Assembly: GCF_026157065.1 (NCBI RefSeq)
Contig: NZ_JANLGQ010000007.1
Coordinates: forward strand, 1-64,000
Direction of reading: 5' to 3'
Length of the DNA: 64,000 nucleotides
Origin: Enterococcus sp. HY326
Lineage (GTDB): Bacteria > Bacillota > Bacilli > Lactobacillales > Enterococcaceae
Under the pieces are notes generated by a model. It was not told the DNA's origin. It searched no databases and worked only from the letters and a program-made list of their open reading frames with translations. How positions within the stretch are numbered: the first letter of the stretch is position 1; each line of letters opens with the position of its first letter. Both the position numbers and the translations under genes were made by a program. This document shows, piece after piece, positions 25,237 through 33,844 of the stretch.

Positions 25237-26668
25237 CTTTTTGTTTTCCTTCGCTGGTCTCTCTGGCAAATTCTTTACTGGCTTCATACATGGAAATCGC
25301 TTGTTTCCGGCGCTCTTTGTGGTCAACGATCGGCTTGGGGTAGTCCTCGCCTAAAATTACTCCGTACTCCTCCTGTTCTTCTTTACTTAAGGATTCCGGT
25401 TGATGAATAAATTTATTCGGCACGTTGGCCAGCTCTGTGACATATTCTCTAATAAATTCGCCTTTTTGATCAAAGCGTTCTGATTGTGTCGTCGGATTAA
25501 AAATTCGGAAATACGGCACCGCATCTGTTCCGGTGGAGGCGGCCCACTGCCAGCCGCCGATATTGCTGGCGGGGTCGTAATCAATCAGCATTTTCTGAAA
25601 ATACTGCTCGCCCCAGCGCCAGTCAATGAGTAAATCCTTGGTCAAAAAAGAAGCCACAATCATCCGCAGACGGTTGTGCATCCAGCCGGTCGTTTGCAAT
25701 TGGCGCATCGCTGCATCGACAATCGGAAAACCGGTCTGCCCCTCTTTCCAGCAGTCAAACAAAGCGACATCGTTCTCCCACTTAATATGCTGAAATTGGT
25801 CCTGTAGTGGCTGATTTTTCTGCTTAGGGGCAAAGCTGTAAATCATATTATAAAAATCCCGCCAGCAAAGCTCCTGTTGGAAAACTTTGCGGCCTTCGGA
25901 AGAAGTGGCCGCCTCCACTAGTTGCCAAACAGTCCGAATCGAAATTTCGCCAGTGCGCAAAAACCGCGACAAATGGCTTGTCTGATCGAGGCTCGGAATA
26001 TCTCGAGATTTCTGATAATCTTTGACTGAATTTTTAATAAATTTCTCCAAGCGCTTTTTAGCGGCAGCTTCCCCTAAAGGTCGCTGGTTTTCCGGTAATT
26101 TTTCAAGCAATTTTTTAAACTGCTCTTCATCTTTAGGAAATAAGACCTTTTGCTGAACTGCTTGCGGCTGAAAATCCACCTTCAACGGCGTCTCCTTCGT
26201 CTGCTCGGCCCATTTTTTATGGTACGGGGTGAACACTTTATAATGCTCCCCCTGCTGATTTTTGATTTCATCAGCGCCGTGAAGATAAGCATCTTGATAG
26301 GCGTGGCTCGTAATCTCATTTTCCTTGAAAAATTCCTCGGCAGCCTGATCCCGCTCAGCTCCAAAGCCGCTAGTATCCTCATTATAATAAATCCGTTGCC
26401 AGTCGGGCAGTTGCTTCTTTAATTTCTTAAACAGCTCCACAGGCTCGCCCACCATCACCTGCAGTTGAGCCTGCTCGTCAATTTTTTCTTTAAAATAACC
26501 AACACTGGCAAAAAAAGCCTGATGATTGGGACTGTCTTCAATAAACTGCTCAGGATTAGCCTGAAACAGTAGAATCAGCTCGTCTTGACCCAAATCACGG
26601 CAGGCGTGGTATAAAGCCTTATTATCTTGAATTCTTAAATCACGGCGAAACCATACAACTGTCTGCAT
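25229..26668 (-). CDS. phr: Deoxyribodipyrimidine photolyase
   Basis: A 479-residue class I CPD photolyase that repairs UV-induced pyrimidine dimers with blue light. VVWFRRDLRIQDN opens the antenna-binding domain. The FAD-binding C-terminal half holds LCWRDFYNMI near residue 275, MRQLQTTGWMHNRLRMIVASFLTKDL near residue 335 and WQWAASTGTDAVPYFRIFNP near residue 386. Length is normal. ATG 26668 is chosen because GAGGTG precedes it. A cryptochrome role cannot be excluded but pairing with DUF1722 favours repair. Confidence 0.95.
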   Translation of the reverse strand: MQTVVWFRRDLRIQDNKALYHACRDLGQDELILLFQANPEQFIEDSPNHQAFFASVGYFKEKIDEQAQLQVMVGEPVELFKKLKKQLPDWQRIYYNEDTSGFGAERDQAAEEFFKENEITSHAYQDAYLHGADEIKNQQGEHYKVFTPYHKKWAEQTKETPLKVDFQPQAVQQKVLFPKDEEQFKKLLEKLPENQRPLGEAAAKKRLEKFIKNSVKDYQKSRDIPSLDQTSHLSRFLRTGEISIRTVWQLVEAATSSEGRKVFQQELCWRDFYNMIYSFAPKQKNQPLQDQFQHIKWENDVALFDCWKEGQTGFPIVDAAMRQLQTTGWMHNRLRMIVASFLTKDLLIDWRWGEQYFQKMLIDYDPASNIGGWQWAASTGTDAVPYFRIFNPTTQSERFDQKGEFIREYVTELANVPNKFIHQPESLSKEEQEEYGVILGEDYPKPIVDHKERRKQAISMYEASKEFARETSEGKQKDD

Positions 26669-26868
26669 TTTACTACACCTCAAAATTTTTCGATTTAACG
26701 TTCCTGTTACTTTTCAACGTAGCATAAATGGCTTGAAAGTGCATTTGATACGCTAAATAGTCTGCTGGATTTAATCTAGCAGCAACTCGAAAATTTTTAA
26801 TAATGCCTCCGGTATGCACCAATGCTCATGATATTCTCCTAGGAAAATTTTAAACTATTTGCCCATAG

Positions 26869-27408
26869 CTATTCTGCCAGCTCCAACATCTTTAACACAG
26901 TGCGGGAATTTCGAATAGTCACCCGCCGATTCACGGCTGAGCTGGCAATTTTCGACCAACGTGATTTATTGAAGGTCTTCAAGGGCGTTGACCAAAAGAT
27001 AACATTTTGATAAACCGAAAGCTGTTCATACTGCGGGTCAATCTCGCCGACAGCTGCCACCACTTCCGCCACATTTAATGGCGGCAGCAGAAAAATGGCG
27101 TAGGTCACGATTTCTTTATCTGTGGTCCACCAGTCAGGCGCATGAGCGACCACTTCCTGTAATTCCTCCACAGAAATAATGGCAACGGGAATCGCCAAGT
27201 CAAATTCTACCAAAATAATTTGCTGGCACAGCTCAACTAAAACGGCCGGCTCTTGTTGTGGGGTGCTGAACAAAATATTTCCGCTATTGATATAAGTTTT
27301 AACGTTCTCAAAGCCGGCTGCCGCAAAAGCCTCCCGCAAAATCGGCATACTAATTTTATTTTTCCCACTGACGTTGATGCCTCGTAAAAAGGCGATATAT
27401 TGTTTCAT
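26869..27408 (-). CDS. DUF1697 family protein
   Basis: A 179-residue protein that starts YIAFLRGINVSGKNKI and continues with NVKTYINSGNILF, the hallmarks of DUF1697, widespread in bacteria and of unknown function. KTFNKSRWSKI near residue 141 is the conserved C-terminal part. It has no signal peptide. It stands alone on the minus strand. Confidence 0.88.
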   Translation of the reverse strand: MKQYIAFLRGINVSGKNKISMPILREAFAAAGFENVKTYINSGNILFSTPQQEPAVLVELCQQIILVEFDLAIPVAIISVEELQEVVAHAPDWWTTDKEIVTYAIFLLPPLNVAEVVAAVGEIDPQYEQLSVYQNVIFWSTPLKTFNKSRWSKIASSAVNRRVTIRNSRTVLKMLELAE

Positions 27409-27503
27409 ACTGGCTCCTTGTCCTCTATTATTTTAAATCAAGTGATCATTGCTTACTCCAACTTTTTAATATTACTAAAGTCAAAATTATTACTCGGTTT
27501 TCC

Positions 27504-28238
27504 TCATCGATAACGGCAAGTGCGTCGCTCGATAGCATCTAAGCCGCTGAAAATCAAAAAGCCCAGCAGACCGATAGCTAAAATACCGGCAAACATTTCC
27601 GGATAATCCATTTTGGTCCAGGCGCTCAAAATCAAATAACCTAAGCCGTAGCGGGTATTATAATTCTCCGCAAAAAACAGTGAAGCTAATGAAATGCCCA
27701 CACTGACCCGCAGACTTGCTAATAAATTAGGCAGCAGCGCTGGTAAAATCAGTAGGCGGATTTTTTGCCAGTGGCTGCTGTTGTAGTTGTCCATCACTTG
27801 ATTGTAGCCTGCGGGAATATTTTTAACGCTGTCCCGCACAGAAACAATCACTTGGATGGAAACAATCGCAAAAATTAGCAAAATTTTCGATAGATTTCCT
27901 AGACCAAAGAAAATCATAAAGACTGGCAAAAAAGCAACTTTCGGCAATGGATAAAGAAAATAAATAAGCGGGCCTAAAAAACGATCCACCAGCCGATTAC
28001 GCCCCATAAAAATGCCAAAGGGCAGTCCGATGGCTACCGCTATTGTTAAAGCGGCTAGAATTCGTAGGAGACTGGCGCCGGCATGAAGTAGGAGCGGGCC
28101 CTTTATTTCCCAAGCTTTCACAATGGTGGTCAGGGGACTTGGCAGCGACTGATTATTGGTCAGCAGACATAAAAGCTGCCATAAAAGCAGCGTTGATAAT
28201 ACGCCAAACACCAAGACGTTTATTTTTGATTTATTCAT
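27504..28238 (-). CDS. ABC transporter permease, SsuC/TauC/ThiX type
   Basis: A 244-residue membrane protein of the BPD-transport family with six hydrophobic segments. ASLRVSVGISLASLFFAENYNTRYGLGYLI near residue 182 contains the EAA-type loop and Ala/Gly pattern of nitrate/sulfonate/taurine permeases. It overlaps the ATPase gene upstream by eight bases. The likely substrate, a small organic anion or thiamine precursor, cannot be read from sequence. The binding protein is encoded 1.6 kb away on the opposite strand. Confidence 0.87.
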   Translation of the reverse strand: MNKSKINVLVFGVLSTLLLWQLLCLLTNNQSLPSPLTTIVKAWEIKGPLLLHAGASLLRILAALTIAVAIGLPFGIFMGRNRLVDRFLGPLIYFLYPLPKVAFLPVFMIFFGLGNLSKILLIFAIVSIQVIVSVRDSVKNIPAGYNQVMDNYNSSHWQKIRLLILPALLPNLLASLRVSVGISLASLFFAENYNTRYGLGYLILSAWTKMDYPEMFAGILAIGLLGFLIFSGLDAIERRTCRYR

Positions 28239-28953
28239 GGCGGGCCCCCTTCAGCAAAGCTCTTAAGTGAATGCAAAATTCATAAAAAGCCAAATCTTCC
28301 CGACGATTTTCCAGTTGGAAGACTGGACTTTCAACAACTTGCAGCTGACCAGCCGCCATAATTAAAATGATTTCTCCTAGATAAGCAGCCTCTTCAATAT
28401 CATGGGTCACCGTAATTAGGGTATTTTTCCGTTTTTGCTGCTCCCGCAAAATTAATTCTTGAGCCATTTCCTTCGTCTCCTGATCTAAGGAAGAAGTCGG
28501 TTCATCTAAAAGCAGATAATCGGGATTGGTCACCAATCCACGAGCCATCGCAACTCTTTGTTTTTGACCGCCGCTCAAAGCTGCCGGATACTGCTCCTTG
28601 AACTCAGCTAAGCCTAATTCTGCCAGCAGGCTGTTCACCTTTTCACGTCTTTTATCCTTAGGCAGCCGCTGAATTTTCAACGGCAGCTCGACCCCTTGAA
28701 AAACTGTCTGCCAAGGAAATAAAAATAATTCTTGAAAGACAATTTCTACCGCTTCAGGCGTTGTCTTCTGATAAATAATTTCACCGGTTGCCGGCTTTTC
28801 AAAGCCCTTCAGCAAAGACAGTAAAGTACTTTTGCCAATCCCTGAGCGCCCTAAAAGAACATAGCTCCGTCCTTCTTCAAAATTGAAGGACAGCTCCTTT
28901 AAAATATTTTTTTCGCCATATTGAAAGGAAACCTTGTTTAATTCTATTGCCAT
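28231..28953 (-). CDS. ABC transporter ATP-binding protein, SsuB/TauB type
   Basis: A 240-residue ABC ATPase. Walker A is GRSGIGKSTLL near residue 35, the signature is LSGGQKQR near residue 125, Walker B is YLLLDEP and the switch His is in VTHDIEEA. ATG 28953 is preceded by GAGGAG. It lies in a two-gene unit with the permease, divergent from the deacetylase gene, so a common regulatory region at 28954-29046 serves both sides. Confidence 0.9.
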   Translation of the reverse strand: MAIELNKVSFQYGEKNILKELSFNFEEGRSYVLLGRSGIGKSTLLSLLKGFEKPATGEIIYQKTTPEAVEIVFQELFLFPWQTVFQGVELPLKIQRLPKDKRREKVNSLLAELGLAEFKEQYPAALSGGQKQRVAMARGLVTNPDYLLLDEPTSSLDQETKEMAQELILREQQKRKNTLITVTHDIEEAAYLGEIILIMAAGQLQVVESPVFQLENRREDLAFYEFCIHLRALLKGARHE

Positions 28954-29046
28954 TTTCAAACTCCTCGTGAATAAAACTACAAAAATCAGCTTGATTCTAT
29001 GCTATACTGTTATCCGAAATGAATCTAAGAAAGTCAGGTGAAATGC

Positions 29047-29802
29047 GTGTTTAGAACTCTAGTCTTCCACGAAATTCGGCCGCAAAATGAACTGAACGGC
29101 CAGCAGCGCCCCATCATTGTCCACGATGGCTACCAAGATGCGCTGCCGCTGCCTCTTTTTGATAGTTTACCGCTTTTTGAAGAACGAATAAACTATCTCG
29201 TGGAAAAAAACTATCATCTCTTAACTCTTGCTGAGCTGAAAGCTTTTTATCAACAACAGACTCCACTGCCGGAAAAATCGGTCCTGTTAACCTTTGATGA
29301 TTGCTTCCAATCTTTAAAGGAATATGCTTATCCGGTTTTGAAAGCCGCCGGAGTCAAAGCCAGCGTCTTTGTAGCCACTGGCTGGCTTTTTCCAAAGCCA
29401 GCTGCTTATCAAGCGGATGTCTTAAAAGTCTTGAGCTCCGAAGACTTAACAGCGATGGCGGATGTCTTTGAATACGCCAATCACACGGCCCATTTCCATC
29501 AGCGTCGAGGAACGACAGCGGCCAAATCAATGTGGGAAACACCGACGGATTTTAAAGCGGATGTTGCTTTGGCTAATCAAGCTGAGATTATTCAGCATAA
29601 AGATGTTTTCGCCTATCCCTTTGGCCTATACGATCAGCAAACCGTCACTTCTTTAAAAGAAATGTCCTTTAAATTAGCCTTTACCACTAAGCCCGGCTTT
29701 AACACAGCGGCAACAAATCCATTAGAGCTGCGGCGGGATGTTATTCCGGCAGCGATGTCGTTAGCAGCCTTCAAGGAATTAATGACAGCTACAGCCGACT
29801 GA
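29047..29802 (+). CDS. Polysaccharide deacetylase family protein (CE4-like)
   Basis: A 251-residue NodB-fold protein. SVLLTFDDC near residue 81 is motif 1 (usually TFDDG, here with Cys), HTAHFH near residue 145 gives the HxxxH-type metal ligands and FAYPFGLYD near residue 191 is motif 3. No signal peptide is visible, so it may act in the cytosol. GTG 29047 is chosen because AGGTGA lies six bases before it. TATACT at 29002-29007 could be its -10 box. It lies upstream of an ABC binding protein, so it may process the transported compound. Confidence 0.78.
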   Translation: MFRTLVFHEIRPQNELNGQQRPIIVHDGYQDALPLPLFDSLPLFEERINYLVEKNYHLLTLAELKAFYQQQTPLPEKSVLLTFDDCFQSLKEYAYPVLKAAGVKASVFVATGWLFPKPAAYQADVLKVLSSEDLTAMADVFEYANHTAHFHQRRGTTAAKSMWETPTDFKADVALANQAEIIQHKDVFAYPFGLYDQQTVTSLKEMSFKLAFTTKPGFNTAATNPLELRRDVIPAAMSLAAFKELMTATAD

Positions 29803-29860
29803 TTGCAAAAAAAATTCTAAATAAACGACCTAGACATGGGAAAGGAATGAATCAAGAAAA

Positions 29861-30841
29861 ATGAAAAAATTTTGGGGTACTTTGGGGATTATGTTATTGG
29901 GAATCGGTGTGTTAAGCGCCTGTGGTTCCGACACTGCCGATAGCACCGACACAACTGACAGCAGTACGGTTACCAGTGAAGCGGCGGTCACCGACCAAAC
30001 TTTAAATGTCGGAATTTTGCCATCTGAATCAGCAATTCCGATTATCTTGGCCAAGGAGGAAGGCTATTTTTCTGACTTAGGTTTAGATGTAGAAATCAAA
30101 TCCTTCTCTTCGCCAAATGACCGCAATGTTGCCATTCAAGCGCAGGAAATTGATGGCACGATCAGCGATGTTATGACAGAAGCTACCTTTAAAAAGAATG
30201 GCATCGATTTAACAATTACCTCTGATATTTTAGAAGATTTCAAAGTCTTGGCTTCACCAGACTCTGGCATCACGGAGATGAGCGGCTTAGCGAATAAAAC
30301 GGTTACCTTAGTGCCGAATTTTATTTTGGAATACATCATGGATGAATTTGCAGCGGAAAATGATTTCACCTATGAAATTGTTGACATCCCTTCTTTTTCT
30401 GCCCGTTCGGAAGCCCTCTTAAATAACCAAGTTGACGGCGCCGTTTACACCGAACCGCAGGCCAGCATGCTAGCCGCTCAAGGAGCCATTGTCTTAGGCA
30501 GCTCCAAAGAACAAGGCATCAAAGGTGGCACGATTCAATTTATGGACGCTGTCTTAGATGAACGTCCACAGGATATTCAGGCCTTTTACACTGCATATAA
30601 TCAAGCAATTGATTATATGAATGAACACGTAGCCTCAGAGTATGCGGATATTTTGGCCAATTATCAATTTCCTGACGCCATGAGCCAATACTTGGACAGC
30701 CAAGAGGAGGACTATCCTTATGCCCAAGCTGTGCCCCAGGACCAATTTGAAAAAATTATCACCTGGACCAAGGATAAAGGTCAGATTGACGAAGAGTATA
30801 CCTATGAGCAATTAACCGATTTTAGTTATTTAAGTGAATAA
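29861..30841 (+). CDS. ABC transporter substrate-binding lipoprotein (NMT1/SsuA-like)
   Basis: A 326-residue lipoprotein with lipobox LSAC at residue 21, then a Thr/Asp/Ser linker and a periplasmic-binding fold (LNVGILPSESAIPIILAKEEGYFSDLGLDVEI). This is typical of the NMT1/THI5-like and SsuA/TauA group. It should supply the divergent permease and ATPase. The ribosome site is poorly placed, so it may depend on coupling with the deacetylase 58 bases upstream. Substrate unknown. Confidence 0.87.
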   Translation: MKKFWGTLGIMLLGIGVLSACGSDTADSTDTTDSSTVTSEAAVTDQTLNVGILPSESAIPIILAKEEGYFSDLGLDVEIKSFSSPNDRNVAIQAQEIDGTISDVMTEATFKKNGIDLTITSDILEDFKVLASPDSGITEMSGLANKTVTLVPNFILEYIMDEFAAENDFTYEIVDIPSFSARSEALLNNQVDGAVYTEPQASMLAAQGAIVLGSSKEQGIKGGTIQFMDAVLDERPQDIQAFYTAYNQAIDYMNEHVASEYADILANYQFPDAMSQYLDSQEEDYPYAQAVPQDQFEKIITWTKDKGQIDEEYTYEQLTDFSYLSE

Positions 30842-30854
30842 AAAATAAGAAAAC

Positions 30855-31019
30855 GAGACTGTGACATTAGTCTTTTTAACAGATGAAATCCAAACTAGAT
30901 TGTATTTGTCCATGTGGTCCAATAGGTCCTCGCTCCACATTGACAATTTTTAGTACTTCCCGCTAGTTTAGTTCGTGAAATTCGAATCTGTTTCAACTAA
31001 TGTCTCAGCCTCTTTTTTT
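30855..31019. repeat. Hairpin-forming intergenic repeat, copy 3
   Basis: Left end GAGACTGTGACATTAGTC, right end (inverse) AACTAATGTCTCAGCCTC followed by a T run. The inner stretch TTTTTAACAGATGAAATCC also pairs with GAATTCGAATCTGTTT-like sequence on the right. The same ends occur at 12157-12323. Confidence 0.7.
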
Positions 31020-31124
31020 ATTCAAGATGGCTGCTTTTTTGTCATGAATCTCTCGAATATACTCTTTTCTAATCAAAAAATCGTGGTATAGTAAAAGTGA
31101 GAAACTGAGCAAGGAGACAACCAA

Positions 31125-33656
31125 ATGGCTGAATTTACTTATAAACATCAATTCCCTTCGCTGCCGAAAATTTGGGTGCCCCGTACCACATTGTACAATC
31201 GGCTGACAAAAGTTCAACAGCAGATCCTTGTGCTAGAAGCGCCTGTCGGCTATGGCAAACAAACAACTGCTTATCACTGGCTTAAAGAAACTGGCCATAA
31301 GCATGCTTGGTTACACCTGACGGAAGCAGACAATCAGGTGGCAGACTTTTTCAATTTAATGGCCACAGCGTTGATTAATTTGCAACCGACAAACGTCACG
31401 CTAAAAGCCTGCTTAGACACAGCTGACTTCCACAAAAATCCAATTGAAACCACTATTGAAATGTTGACCCTCTTTAAACCAGAGGAACAAGCATCTGCTT
31501 TGGTGCTAAGCCATTTGGAAAAAATTACCCAACCAGAAATTCTTCGAAGCCTCCAATTTATTTTCAAACGGCTCCCAGCAAATCTGTCACTGATACTTTT
31601 AACGACAAACAACCGGCGCATGGCCGACCTGTTGCCTACTTATATTGAAGCTGCCCAAAATTTATTTACCGCAGAGGACCTCGCTTTTTCTAAAGCGGAG
31701 CTGCAGCTTTTTTTCAACCTGATGCAACGACCAATCACCGAAGAGTTAGCCACCACTATCTGTCAAATGAGTGACGCTGTCCCAGCCGCCGCCATCACTG
31801 CAATTGCCGCAGAAAATGACAAAATTACGTTGACCGATGAGGAGCTTTTAGGTTGTTATTTCGCCAAGCAAGTCTGGCCAAGTTTAACCAAAAATTCTCA
31901 AAATTTACTACTTCAAACAAGCCTATTGTCAACGCTAACTGTGCCTGCTGTGACTGAAATCACCCAAAGTGCTTGCAGCAGTGAAATGCTGCGGCAGTTA
32001 AGCCAAGAAGTATTTGGAGTCACTCAGGTAGCAGATGATACCTACTGTTATCAAGAATTTTTGACTGGCTTTTTACAAGAACAGCTGAGACTCTTCCCAA
32101 ATGAAGAGACGCTGGCACTCTTTAGACGGACCGTTGACTATTATTTGCAGCAACACAATATTTTTTTGGCCCGCAGTGTGTCTTTAAAAAGCGGCAACAG
32201 TCAATTAATCAGATATGCCAACCAACAGATTCATCAAGCAAGTGACAAAACCTTCAATGATCTATCGATGACGGAATTTTTAGATAACTTTGCGGCTTTC
32301 CCCAATCTCAACAGCTTAAATTTATCAAAATTCCCTTATCCATTTCTTTTATCCCAGTATGCCGGTTTTTATTATGTCACGGGCCGAGCTAAAATGGTGC
32401 GGCGGATTATTGATGATATCAATCAAAAGTTACCGGAAATCGCCCAACACTATCCTGATTTCTATGCTGATTCAGTGTTAATCAGCTTTGTTGATCCCCG
32501 CAAAAACTGCCTGCAGGTGCTAAATGATTTTCGCCGTCATAATATCCTCAAGCTGATGCGAGGTCGTTTAGAGTGGAGCAGTGTGACGATGCAGCTACCT
32601 TTTTTTCACCGGTCTGGTCGCAACTACTCCGAATTTGCCAATTTAGCCCGTTTAAAATGGCCTAACACAATTGCTAAGTCCCTTCTAGGAGCTGAAGCGC
32701 AAACTATTTTATCTTTGCTGCAGGCTGGTCTTCTCTACGAAAAAAACCAGCTGCCAGCTGCAAAAAAAATTCTCACTCAGCTCACGCTACCAGCAAATGG
32801 CAAAAATGAATTCACTTTTTGCTACTACATGCAAAAGTTAGTGCTCCATGAGGACTTAACTGACGCCGATTTCAGACAGACTCTCGACCAGCTGACAAAA
32901 TTAACGGAAAGCTGGCAGGACTCGACTTATCAGATTAATTTAGCGGCCCTTTTGACTAATCTGAGCAATCAGAAGGCCAGCCGCAAAGCTGCTAAAAGCT
33001 GGTTAGATACTTATGCTATCACTAGCCCTTCTCAAATTGAACTGTATAATCTTTATCGCTATTTCACCACGGTACGAGCACTCATCACGATAAATGATGC
33101 AAAAACGGCCCTTGATTTACTCGATAAAATGGAGCAGGTGACGACGGCTTTTAATCGGAAAATCGATACAGCAGAGGTCCATCTACTTCAAGGAATGATG
33201 GCGTGGAAATTGAAAAATAAGGACCAAGCCATCGACTTACTTGCTACCGTCCTATTAGATTTTCAAAAACTGGGCTTTTCTCGAATGATTGCTGATGAAG
33301 GGGCGGCTGTGCTGCCGATTTTAAAGGAATTGGCTTGGCGCTTAAAGGAACAAAATCTGCCTTACGCCATTCAGCCGAAGTTTTTAGAAAAGGTGCTACA
33401 GGAAACTGAGAAGCAGGCTGCACGGGGTCATAATCTCACCAAAAATTTACGGCAGGAGTCTAACCGCCTAACGCGCCAGCAAAAAAATATGCTGCGCTAC
33501 CTGCGGCTGGGCTATTCCAATCAGGAACTCTCTGAAATTACCGGACTGAGTATTCACACAATTAAATTTCATCTAAGCGGCGCCTATAAAAAACTAGGCG
33601 TTAAAAATAAACAAGAAGCCTTGCAGCAATGTCAGCAACTTGGTTTACTCGATTAG
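31125..33656 (+). CDS. MalT-like LuxR-family ATP-dependent regulator, paralogue 1
   Basis: An 843-residue STAND-type regulator. The N-terminal NTPase domain has a P loop that reads APVGYGKQTT, with Gln where Ser/Thr normally follows Lys. Helical, TPR-like repeats fill the middle and second half. The LuxR-type helix-turn-helix is at residues about 780-843 (LTRQQKNMLRYLRLGYSNQELSEITG...IKFHLSGAYKKLGVKN). AAGGAG precedes the ATG. It is similar along its length to the protein at 38136-40682, including FLLSQYAGFYYVTGRA and LPFFHRSGRNY. It is convergent with the GH18 gene. The altered P loop suggests changed nucleotide handling. Confidence 0.87.
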   Translation: MAEFTYKHQFPSLPKIWVPRTTLYNRLTKVQQQILVLEAPVGYGKQTTAYHWLKETGHKHAWLHLTEADNQVADFFNLMATALINLQPTNVTLKACLDTADFHKNPIETTIEMLTLFKPEEQASALVLSHLEKITQPEILRSLQFIFKRLPANLSLILLTTNNRRMADLLPTYIEAAQNLFTAEDLAFSKAELQLFFNLMQRPITEELATTICQMSDAVPAAAITAIAAENDKITLTDEELLGCYFAKQVWPSLTKNSQNLLLQTSLLSTLTVPAVTEITQSACSSEMLRQLSQEVFGVTQVADDTYCYQEFLTGFLQEQLRLFPNEETLALFRRTVDYYLQQHNIFLARSVSLKSGNSQLIRYANQQIHQASDKTFNDLSMTEFLDNFAAFPNLNSLNLSKFPYPFLLSQYAGFYYVTGRAKMVRRIIDDINQKLPEIAQHYPDFYADSVLISFVDPRKNCLQVLNDFRRHNILKLMRGRLEWSSVTMQLPFFHRSGRNYSEFANLARLKWPNTIAKSLLGAEAQTILSLLQAGLLYEKNQLPAAKKILTQLTLPANGKNEFTFCYYMQKLVLHEDLTDADFRQTLDQLTKLTESWQDSTYQINLAALLTNLSNQKASRKAAKSWLDTYAITSPSQIELYNLYRYFTTVRALITINDAKTALDLLDKMEQVTTAFNRKIDTAEVHLLQGMMAWKLKNKDQAIDLLATVLLDFQKLGFSRMIADEGAAVLPILKELAWRLKEQNLPYAIQPKFLEKVLQETEKQAARGHNLTKNLRQESNRLTRQQKNMLRYLRLGYSNQELSEITGLSIHTIKFHLSGAYKKLGVKNKQEALQQCQQLGLLD

Positions 33657-33667
33657 CATCACGTAAA

Positions 33668-33816
33668 AAAAGAGCTCTACTATCAGCAGTTTACAAATAA
33701 ATTTTTGAAATTCCCAGCTAATTTCTTCAAGTGCCAGTCTGATAAGACGGCTGAAGGAGCAACGCTAGGTTTTCAGATTTTATCTGTTCATTTCTAATAG
33801 TAGGACTCTTTTTATG
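33668..33816. repeat. Long terminal-inverted hairpin element between regulator and GH18 gene
   Basis: AAAGAGCTCTACTATCAGCAG at the left and CTAATAGTAGGACTCTTTTT at the right are inverted. Architecture (GAG-ends, about 150 bases, T tail) resembles the three GTGACATTAGT elements, but the sequence differs. It can act as a bidirectional terminator for the convergent genes. Confidence 0.6.
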
Positions 33817-33844
33817 CAACCAACACCCTGTCAGGCCACAGTAG

